A stretch of DNA of 11,080 bases from Cloacimonetes bacterium UBA3900 (GTDB lineage Bacteria; Cloacimonadota; Cloacimonadia; Cloacimonadales; Cloacimonadaceae). Position numbers and translations under genes: made by a program. The notes beneath the pieces were generated by a model. That model was not told where the DNA came from. It saw only the letters and a program-made list of their open reading frames with translations, and ran no database searches. Numbering within the stretch: the first letter of the stretch is position 1; every line of letters begins with the position of its first letter. The stretch lies in NCBI GenBank assembly GCA_002391675.1, contig DGFM01000013.1:1-11080 (forward strand). Direction: 5' to 3'. Shown in pieces: positions 4,585 to 11,080 of this stretch.

Positions 4585-6807
4585 TTGAGTACCAACATAA
4601 AAATCGGCATAGACGGCATGCACTGTGCGGCCTGTAGCGCCCGCGTCGAGAAGGCCCTGAGTGCGCTGGAAGGCGTGAAGGCGGCGCATGTGAACCTGGC
4701 TCTGGAAGAGGCGAGCCTGGAGGTGGAACCGGGGCGTGTGAGCCGGGAGCAGATAGAGAAAACCATCCTTTCGCTGGGCTTTTCCGTGCGTGAAGAGCTG
4801 AGCAAGGATGAAGACCGGTTGATCCTGGAAGCCCGTGAAGCACGCAAACGCATGTGGCACATCTGGTTGATCACTATTGTAGTGAGCATCTTCATGGTGG
4901 CGCATATGTTCTTTGATACGCACATCCTGAGCAGTGGGGCAGATGGCTGGATCGTGTTTTTGCTCACGCTTTATGCCATGCTCTTTCCGGCACGGAATGT
5001 GTATCGTTCCGCTTTTATGTCCCTCAAAACCGGCTCCGCCAATATGGACGTCCTGATCGCCATAGGCACGCTCGCATCGCTATTGGTTTGGCCGCTTTCC
5101 TTCCTGGTCAAAGACATTGATCCGCATGCCTTTAGCGGTATCGCAGCGATGATCTTGGCCATCCATCACACGGGCAGATATCTGGAGAGTCGGGCCCGCG
5201 GCAAAGCCTCGGAGGCTATCCGCAAGCTGATGAATCTGGGCGCCAAAACCGCTATCCTGCTGGAAGATGGAGTGGAGAGGGAAGTCTCCATCCGCAGAGT
5301 GCAACCGGGCGACATCCTGATCGTGAAAGCGGGGATGAAAATCCCCACGGATGCCGTGATCATCGAAGGAAAGGCAAATATCGACGAAGCCATGGTCACG
5401 GGAGAATCCATGCCCGTAACGCGCACCGCAGGCGAACGCGTGTTGGGCGCCACGCTCAACGTGAATGGCTATCTGAAGTTGAAAGCGGAGAAGGTGGGCG
5501 AGGATACCTTTTTGACGCAGGTGATCAGGCTGGTTCAGGATGCCCAGCATTCCAAGGTTCCGGTGCAGCTCTTGGCAGATAAAATCACCGCCGTCTTTGT
5601 GCCCATCGTGATCGTTTTAGCAGTCCTCACTTTTGCCTTTTGGCTGCTTTTCCCTGATACCGCACAGAACATCAGCATCGCCATCCTGAGCGTCATTCCG
5701 CTCAAAGACCCCAATCATCTCCCCACCGGCCTGGCGGCGGCGCTGATGGCATCGATCGCCACTTTGGTGATCGCCTGTCCCTGTGCGCTGGGCCTGGCCA
5801 CTCCCACTGCATTGATGGTGGGAAGCGGCATGGGCGCCAAGCGCGGCATCCTGATCCGCAATTCGGAAGCCCTGCAATTGATGAAAGACGTGAAGGCCAT
5901 CATCTTCGATAAAACCGGCACCCTCACGCACGGCAAACCCGAGGTGATCGAGATTCATCTGGAGACGCTGGACGAAACGATCGCCCTGGGCATTGCGGCT
6001 TCGCTGGAAGCGGGATCATCACATCCTTTGGCGATAGCTCTGATCAAAGGGGCAGAGGAGGCGGGAGCTATTACATCTGAAGTGCAGGATTTTGTCGAAC
6101 ACGTGGGCCAGGGTGTGAGCGCCAGCCTGGACGGCACGAGATACATGTTAGGCAGCCGTAAGTTTATGGAATCAGCCGGCTTGACCGTTCCCGAGAAGAC
6201 TTTTGAAGCAGATTACGCCAGCCGCGTCTACCTGGCTGACGAGGACAGGGTGTTGGCCATCTTCCTGATAGCGGATGCCTTGCGTGACAATGCCCGGCAG
6301 GTGGTGACGCAGCTCAAGCAAAGAGGGATCACGTCCATCATGATCAGTGGCGACAATCCCGCTACAGCCAAAGCTATCGCCGCTCAACTGGGCATCACAC
6401 GCTTTCATGCTCAAGCTCTGCCGGAGGATAAAGCCATCTTGGTCACGCAGCTCAAGCAGGAATTTGGCACGGTGGCCATGGTGGGCGATGGGATCAACGA
6501 CGCTCCCGCACTCAAGACAGCCGACATCGGCATCGCCATGGGGCAGGGGACGGACATCGCCATCGAAGCTGCGGACATCACCATCGTGCGGGACGATCTC
6601 GCCTGTCTGCCCACCGCAGTCGAGCTCTCGATCCAAACCTTCAAGAAGATACGGCAAAACCTCTTCTGGGCCTTTTCTTACAACCTGATCGCCATCCCTC
6701 TGGCCGTGTTTGGCGTCCTGCATCCCGTGATCTCAGAGATCGCCATGGCGGGCTCTTCCGTGACCGTGGTTACCAACGCCAATCTCCTCAGACGCAAAGT
6801 AAAATGA
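4585..6807 (+). CDS. copA: Cu(I)-translocating P1B-type ATPase
   Basis: This inner-membrane pump uses ATP to export Cu(I) (possibly Ag(I)) from the cytoplasm. From the TTG at 4585 it has 740 residues. In order it shows an N-terminal heavy-metal-associated domain with GMHCAAC (G11-C17, ligands C14 and C17), four membrane segments (about 90-205), and an actuator domain with T272-G-E-S275. The CPC motif is C398-P-C400 in TM6, and the phosphorylation site is D442 in DKTGT. The nucleotide domain has H480-P481 (SSHPLA), the hinge is GDGINDAP (634-641), and TM7/TM8 carry Y699-N700 and M721-xxx-S725. The CPC, YN and MxxxS set is the Cu(I) signature of the P1B-1 group. The loop between TM5 and TM6, about 25 residues including LKDPNH, looks longer than usual. 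Its stop overlaps the rnhC start by 4 nt. Confidence 0.95.
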   Translation: MSTNIKIGIDGMHCAACSARVEKALSALEGVKAAHVNLALEEASLEVEPGRVSREQIEKTILSLGFSVREELSKDEDRLILEAREARKRMWHIWLITIVVSIFMVAHMFFDTHILSSGADGWIVFLLTLYAMLFPARNVYRSAFMSLKTGSANMDVLIAIGTLASLLVWPLSFLVKDIDPHAFSGIAAMILAIHHTGRYLESRARGKASEAIRKLMNLGAKTAILLEDGVEREVSIRRVQPGDILIVKAGMKIPTDAVIIEGKANIDEAMVTGESMPVTRTAGERVLGATLNVNGYLKLKAEKVGEDTFLTQVIRLVQDAQHSKVPVQLLADKITAVFVPIVIVLAVLTFAFWLLFPDTAQNISIAILSVIPLKDPNHLPTGLAAALMASIATLVIACPCALGLATPTALMVGSGMGAKRGILIRNSEALQLMKDVKAIIFDKTGTLTHGKPEVIEIHLETLDETIALGIAASLEAGSSHPLAIALIKGAEEAGAITSEVQDFVEHVGQGVSASLDGTRYMLGSRKFMESAGLTVPEKTFEADYASRVYLADEDRVLAIFLIADALRDNARQVVTQLKQRGITSIMISGDNPATAKAIAAQLGITRFHAQALPEDKAILVTQLKQEFGTVAMVGDGINDAPALKTADIGIAMGQGTDIAIEAADITIVRDDLACLPTAVELSIQTFKKIRQNLFWAFSYNLIAIPLAVFGVLHPVISEIAMAGSSVTVVTNANLLRRKVK

Positions 6808-7733
6808 CGGTGATAGAACCCATCGTGGCAGACATCCTGGGGAAGCTGGCGCAGTGCGGCATCCAGGTGTATGAGCAGGTTCCGCTGCAATATGGGCTGC
6901 AACTGCGGCTGATCTACGAAGACGAAAAGGCGGTGCTAAACATCTATCACTCAGCCAAAAAGGGCATTTCCTTAGTGATTGGCGGCAAGACGGGCACGCG
7001 GATCAGAAGCATGCTGCAGGAGATCGTGAGCGGGCATGTCCGTCAGCAAGCGGAGCAAGCACCTGAAAGCAAACACAGTTGGGATGATTGGATCGGCAGC
7101 GATGAATCCGGCAAAGGCGACTACTTTGGCCCGCTGGTGGTTTGCTCTTTCAGGGCGGACAGAGGGGTGGAAAAAGAGCTGCGGGCCATGGGCGTGATGG
7201 ATAGCAAGCTGTTGCAGGATTGGCAGATAAAGGAACTGGCTCAAAGGATATATAAAGAGTTTCCCGGCTGCATGAATGGCATCGTGCTGGTGCCCAAAAC
7301 CTACAACCGCATCATCGAAGACATGAAAAGGCAGGGGCGTAACCTCAATGATCTCCTGGCCTGGCAACACTTTAAGGCCTTGGAAGAGATGCTGAGCGTG
7401 GATAACGCCCCCGACGGCGTATTGGTCGATCAGTTCACCTCCCGCAAGACGCTTTCCCAGCTCTTCCAAGCCAGGCGGATAGACATCAATCTGGTGGAGC
7501 GTCCGCGCTCGGAAAGCGATGCCGCCGTGGCTGCTGCATCCATCCTGGCCCGCTTTCAATACATCAGCGCCATGGCCGAGATGAGCAGGAAATATCAGAT
7601 AGGCTTTGCCCCGGGCGCCGGCGCCAAAGTGGACAAAGTGGGGCGGGAATTTGTGCAAAAGTATGGTAAAGACCGCCTGAACGAAGTAGCCAAGCTGCAT
7701 TTCAAGAACACCTCCCGGGTGTTAGGTGGCTAA
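6804..7733 (+). CDS. rnhC: Ribonuclease HIII
   Basis: RNase HIII cleaves the RNA strand of RNA-DNA hybrids (R-loops, replication primers) in the cytoplasm. The 309-residue protein has the family's two parts. An N-terminal TBP-like substrate-binding domain (about 1-85) is followed by the RNase H fold beginning with WIGSDESGKGDYFGPLVV, the RNase HIII form of the motif. The catalytic acidic residues expected from the family are D100 and E101, D209 in VLVDQF, and probably D239 in the ESDAAVAAASILAR segment; the last is assigned by position only. The MDSKLL segment near D133 is conserved in type 2 RNases H. RNase HII is excluded by the N-terminal domain and the GKGDYFGP motif. The ATG at 6804 overlaps the copA stop in ATGA, so it is co-transcribed and probably translationally coupled. 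Confidence 0.95.
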   Translation: MTVIEPIVADILGKLAQCGIQVYEQVPLQYGLQLRLIYEDEKAVLNIYHSAKKGISLVIGGKTGTRIRSMLQEIVSGHVRQQAEQAPESKHSWDDWIGSDESGKGDYFGPLVVCSFRADRGVEKELRAMGVMDSKLLQDWQIKELAQRIYKEFPGCMNGIVLVPKTYNRIIEDMKRQGRNLNDLLAWQHFKALEEMLSVDNAPDGVLVDQFTSRKTLSQLFQARRIDINLVERPRSESDAAVAAASILARFQYISAMAEMSRKYQIGFAPGAGAKVDKVGREFVQKYGKDRLNEVAKLHFKNTSRVLGG

Positions 7734-7743
7734 AAACATAGCC
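7728..7743 (+). terminator. Weak hairpin across the rnhC stop codon
   Basis: GGCTA (7728-7732), a loop AAAACA and TAGCC (7739-7743) form a 5-bp stem that includes the rnhC stop. There is no T-run after it, so termination here is uncertain. A second possible weak pairing, GCAAA (7749-7753) with TTTGC (7777-7781), follows. Confidence 0.25.
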
Positions 7744-7819
7744 GTGCAGCAAATTATTTCTGAGTTTGGATTGTATTTTGCATGTATATGGGGTGAGGGC
7801 GCTATGTGGTGTCTGTGGC

Positions 7820-7825
7820 TATAAT
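7820..7825 (+). promoter_or_regulatory. Perfect TATAAT -10 box upstream of the secreted-protein gene
   Basis: TATAAT is preceded by TG four bases upstream, close to an extended -10 but one base too far away. The sequence 16-18 bases upstream is G-rich and has no -35 match. If used, it would start a transcript near 7832 with a leader of about 145 nt before the ATG at 7977. Confidence 0.4.
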
Positions 7826-7851
7826 AACAAGTAGGAACATTAATGTCGCAT

Positions 7852-7914
7852 AACTTAAGAAACTATCTAAGTTTAACGCGGGGAAGCTTCTGTACCCACG
7901 AGGCAGATTCTGCC
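7852..7914 (+). promoter_or_regulatory. Leader with two hairpins before the secreted-protein gene
   Basis: AACTTA (7852-7857) pairs with TAAGTT (7868-7873) around a 10-nt loop, and GGCAG-ATT-CTGCC (7902-7914) forms a second, 3-nt-loop hairpin. The palindrome GAAGCTTC (7883-7890) lies between them. I do not recognise a known riboswitch class. The hairpins might stabilise the mRNA of a long, probably abundant secreted protein. Confidence 0.35.
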
Positions 7915-7976
7915 CTGGATTGTATTGTTTATTATCAAACTCAAACCACCTAAATCAATTAAAAAGGAATAAGGTT

Positions 7977-10900
7977 ATGAAAACAACATTTCGCATCACG
8001 ATGCTCTTGGCCATCCTCCTGGCCATGTTCGGTTTTGCCCATGCGGCAACTGTGCAAGTGGGTGATGGAACTGCTACCTCCAGCTTTTTCCCAATTTTTG
8101 GAAACTATAGCTACTCATACACTCAGCAGATCTACACCCAAAGTCAGATCAACTTTGCCGGAGAAATCACCAAGCTCCGTTTCTACTATGTGTCCGGTGA
8201 TATTACCAACAGTAAAGATTGGACTATTTACCTGGGACACTCGGACAAAACGGAGTTTGGCAGCACCACGGATTGGGAAGCTCCGGCAAACCTTACGCAG
8301 GTCTTTAATGGCGACGTGACTTCCATGATGCCAGCGGCCAACAACTGGATGGAAATCACTCTGGATACTCCATTTAACTACAACAACAGCAACAATCTAA
8401 TCGTCGCAGTTCATCAGTACACTCCGGATTATGCAACCATGAGCTGGGGAGCGTTTTCCGCCGGATCCAATAAGGGGATGTATTATCGTAATGACAACGA
8501 CAACCCTGATCCTAATGATCTTCCTACGGCAAACGGAAGAAGTGCCAATATCAACCGCATTCATTTTGTCTTCCCGGATACCGAAGCCCCGATGACTCCC
8601 GTGCTCTTGGCACCCGAGAATGGTGCCGATATCATGAGCGGTCAATCCTTGAGCTGGGCTCTGCCTCAGGGAAGTGCAGATGCCTCTGGATTTGACCTCT
8701 TTATCGATGGCAACCTTGTGATTGACAATCAACCCACAACCTCCTATACCGTTGCAGATTTGGCTGCAGGTGAGCACAACTGGTATGTGGTAGCCCGCAA
8801 CAATATCGGCACTTCAGCTCCATCTGAGACTCGGACTTTCAATGTGGTAAATGGAGTGATTATCGGTGATGGAACAACTTACCAGACAGACCCCTTCAAT
8901 GCTCATTATGGCTATGGACGCTCCATAGGGCTCTATTCCAACGCTCAGATAGGGCAGCTTGGCGTGATCACCACCCTGGGCTGGAATGTCCAGACGGCAG
9001 GCACCTCAGCCATTCCTTACAAGATCTACGCCAAGATAACCGATGACACAGAGCTTACCCAGACGACCTGGGCTGATTTTACTGCAACAGCTACTTTGGT
9101 CAAAGAAGGGAGCTATGCGTTTAACAGTTTGGGCTGGCATCAGTTGGATCTGGATGCGCCGATTATGTATACCCACGGCAATTTGATGATCGGTGTGGAA
9201 GCCAACCATGGCGGCAGTGGAGCCGGAACGGGTGGCTACCCCAGGTTCTACTACACTTCCGGAGATCCAGCCACACACCAGTATTGGCGCAGAGACAATA
9301 GCATTCCCGATGGCAACGGAACCCTGAATGCAAGTCGACCCAACATCATGATGTTGATCTCACCTCTTTCGGATGATCCCACATTTGTGCTGAGCCCCTC
9401 AACCTGGGATTTTGGCCGCGTGATGATCAATACCACCGATAGCAAAACTTTCTCCATCGTAAACGGTGGAGGCGGAACTCTCACCGTCACAGGTTTGAGC
9501 CCCATGAATGATGGTTTCTTCACGGTTACGGATGCTCCCACCTTCCCAGTGAGCTTGACCACGGGACAAAGTGCCACCTTCAACATCCAATATGCTCCCA
9601 CAACTGAGGGCAACCACACGGGCACCTTCACCATCACGGATGGCCGTGCTACCACGGAGTTGGTGGTAAATGGTGAATGCTTTGATCCCTCCATTGTCAG
9701 CTTCCCCTACCTGCAAAACTTTGATGGGGATTGGACCGGCTCACCTGCCGCACCTGAAGGATGGACAGTGGTCAATGCCAATAACGACGGCTATACTTGG
9801 AGACAGTCAAGTCAATACATCTCACCCACCTATTCACCTCCCTTCGCAGCCCACGGAATGGGAAATACTGACGACTGGCTGATCACTCCCGCCATCAACC
9901 TCACTAATGTGAACGTCAGAATGAAGTGGTGGGATAAGGTGGAAAGCTCCACCAGGGCCAACCAATACAAGGTGAAGGTATCCACCACCACACCGGATAT
10001 TGCTTCCTTTACCACGGATTTGTTGGATGTTGTCTGCGACAACACTGCCTGGACGGAGCACGTGCTAAACCTGGATGCCTACAATGGACAGACCATCTAC
10101 TTGGCCTTCTATCAGTATGTATCTCCTTCCAACATCTACGGATTTGGAATCGATGACTTCCTGCTGGAAGAAATACCCGCAGCTCCTGTTTTTGTTTACA
10201 CTCCTGAAAGCATCGACTTTGGCACTACTTTCGCCAATACTCCCACAGACTATCAGAACGTGACCATCACCAATACCGGTGCGGGCACTCTGGAATTGAC
10301 TGCCGCAAACGTGAGCATTGTCGGTGATGATGCAGCGATGTTTGAATTTGACCCCGTAAACTTGCCTCTTGCTCTCACCACGGATCAAAGCGGTGTTATT
10401 CCGGTTCGCTATAACCCCACGGCAGAAGGCACACACAGTGCCACTTTGCGCATGGTCTACGGTGGTGAAAACTATGATGTGACCTTGAGCGGTCTTGCTA
10501 TGGGACAAAATGCCCTCTTCGAAGGTTTTGAAGGCACCATATTCCCGCCCGTCGGCTGGACTGTGCACAATGGCGGTGGCAACCAGGCATGGCAAAGATC
10601 AACCGCGAATCCTCACTCCGGAGTCGCTCACGCACATCTGCGTTACGACTCGGTTGCTCATGATGACTGGCTGATCACTCCCAAACTCTCTCCCACTGCT
10701 GCAAACAGTACCTTCAGCTTCTATGGAACCAATAACAGCACCTACTACGATGAGAGATTCAACGTTCTGGTCTCCACCACCACGCCTGATATCGCATCCT
10801 TTACCGCGATAGCCACCAATGAGGGCACCGGTTCCAATTCCTATATGTTCCACAGCTATGATCTGTCAGCCTACATCGGTCAGCAGATCTACGTGGCTAT

Positions 10901-11080
10901 CCAGGCGATTTCTACAAACCAACTGTATCTGCAGATTGATGACGTCTCCGGACCGGATATCGTGTCAGATATACCCGCCGCTCCCGTGCTGGTCAGTCCC
11001 GCTAACGCTGCGGTCATGGTCTCTGTCACGCCCACCTTCGCCTGGGAGGCAAGTCCCGGTGGCATCCCCTCAGGCTTCAG
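7977..11080 (+). CDS. Large secreted multidomain surface protein, 3' end beyond the window
   Basis: The frame runs without a stop from the ATG at 7977 to the window end, giving at least 1034 residues. The start is supported by AAAGGA (7963-7968) and by a signal peptide: K2-T-T-F-R6, a hydrophobic core, and an A-H-A cleavage motif after residue 23. The mature part reads as follows. A beta-rich module opens with VQVGDGT (about 26-200), then a fibronectin-III-like domain (about 201-290). A second module opens with IIGDGT (about 295-465). Next come an ASH/Hydin-like (choice-of-anchor D) domain (about 469-567), a choice-of-anchor J domain (about 573-732), a second ASH-like domain (about 735-843) and a second anchor-J domain (about 845-994). 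The start of another FnIII-like domain follows at about 998. It is probably exported by Sec and displayed on or released from the cell surface; function is unknown. Such proteins often end in a type IX-like sorting domain, which cannot be checked here. Confidence 0.88.
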   Translation, partial: MKTTFRITMLLAILLAMFGFAHAATVQVGDGTATSSFFPIFGNYSYSYTQQIYTQSQINFAGEITKLRFYYVSGDITNSKDWTIYLGHSDKTEFGSTTDWEAPANLTQVFNGDVTSMMPAANNWMEITLDTPFNYNNSNNLIVAVHQYTPDYATMSWGAFSAGSNKGMYYRNDNDNPDPNDLPTANGRSANINRIHFVFPDTEAPMTPVLLAPENGADIMSGQSLSWALPQGSADASGFDLFIDGNLVIDNQPTTSYTVADLAAGEHNWYVVARNNIGTSAPSETRTFNVVNGVIIGDGTTYQTDPFNAHYGYGRSIGLYSNAQIGQLGVITTLGWNVQTAGTSAIPYKIYAKITDDTELTQTTWADFTATATLVKEGSYAFNSLGWHQLDLDAPIMYTHGNLMIGVEANHGGSGAGTGGYPRFYYTSGDPATHQYWRRDNSIPDGNGTLNASRPNIMMLISPLSDDPTFVLSPSTWDFGRVMINTTDSKTFSIVNGGGGTLTVTGLSPMNDGFFTVTDAPTFPVSLTTGQSATFNIQYAPTTEGNHTGTFTITDGRATTELVVNGECFDPSIVSFPYLQNFDGDWTGSPAAPEGWTVVNANNDGYTWRQSSQYISPTYSPPFAAHGMGNTDDWLITPAINLTNVNVRMKWWDKVESSTRANQYKVKVSTTTPDIASFTTDLLDVVCDNTAWTEHVLNLDAYNGQTIYLAFYQYVSPSNIYGFGIDDFLLEEIPAAPVFVYTPESIDFGTTFANTPTDYQNVTITNTGAGTLELTAANVSIVGDDAAMFEFDPVNLPLALTTDQSGVIPVRYNPTAEGTHSATLRMVYGGENYDVTLSGLAMGQNALFEGFEGTIFPPVGWTVHNGGGNQAWQRSTANPHSGVAHAHLRYDSVAHDDWLITPKLSPTAANSTFSFYGTNNSTYYDERFNVLVSTTTPDIASFTAIATNEGTGSNSYMFHSYDLSAYIGQQIYVAIQAISTNQLYLQIDDVSGPDIVSDIPAAPVLVSPANAAVMVSVTPTFAWEASPGGIPSGF
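9384..10961 (+). repeat. Duplicated ASH plus anchor-J unit inside the secreted-protein gene
   Basis: The ASH-like domain followed by an anchor-J domain occurs twice, offset by 264-269 residues (about 0.8 kb). Anchors of the alignment are FVLSPSTWDFG (from residue 470) with FVYTPESIDFG (from 739), DDWLITP (632 and 896), and VSTTTPDIASFT (668-679 and 932-943). The DNA is also close: GACTGGCTGATCACTCCC is identical in both copies. The rest has diverged, so the duplication is not very recent or has been under selection to diversify. Confidence 0.75.

Noticed and set aside
4271..4843. 190-codon minus-strand open frame
   Set aside because: It overlaps the copA start and promoter, is rich in Pro/Ser/Arg as antisense frames of GC-rich genes are, and crosses the hairpin cluster.
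6972..7700. 242-codon minus-strand open frame opposite rnhC
   Set aside because: It is an antisense shadow of a fully conserved RNase HIII gene.
8035..8319. 94-codon plus-strand open frame near the start of the surface protein
   Set aside because: It is in a different frame from the continuous reading frame beginning at 7977, which has a signal peptide and RBS.

Overview
The window reads as ordinary chromosomal DNA from an amino-acid-fermenting bacterium with a Gram-negative envelope. Three things point that way: an adenosylcobalamin/PLP lysine aminomutase (kamDE), RNase HIII, and a very large secreted multidomain protein with tandem ASH/Hydin-like (choice-of-anchor D) and choice-of-anchor J domains. 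Together they suggest Candidatus Cloacimonadota (WWE1) or a related lineage. That assignment is an inference from gene content; no rRNA or other phylogenetic marker was analysed.

Layout: (1) Positions 1-3734 hold a tight plus-strand run: the 3' end of kamD, kamE (4-nt overlap), an RseP-type site-2 protease (TTG start, 6-nt gap) and tgt (2-nt gap). It reads as one transcription unit joining lysine fermentation, envelope proteolysis and tRNA queuosine modification. (2) Positions 3735-4584 are about 850 bases with no credible gene. They hold three kinds of short tandem repeat, a 21-bp inverted repeat, a 10-bp dyad with spaced arms, and many short perfect hairpins, most with 3-nt loops. The stretch ends in a good sigma70-like promoter whose -35 lies inside a 6+6 dyad. 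(3) Positions 4585-7733 hold a CopA-type Cu(I) P1B-ATPase and, overlapping it by 4 nt, RNase HIII (rnhC). (4) Positions 7734-7976 are an intergenic leader with a perfect TATAAT and two hairpins. (5) From 7977 to the window end one uninterrupted frame, more than 1034 codons, encodes the secreted repeat protein; its C-terminus lies beyond the window.

How the genes work together: kamD and kamE encode the two subunits of one enzyme. copA and rnhC are probably co-transcribed from the promoter near 4528-4555, but no biochemical link between them is evident. The surface protein appears to be its own unit.

I found no convincing new multi-gene system. The parts most worth a second look are the hairpin/repeat-rich intergenic region 3735-4584, the dyad over the copA promoter, and the duplicated ASH-plus-anchor-J unit in the surface protein.
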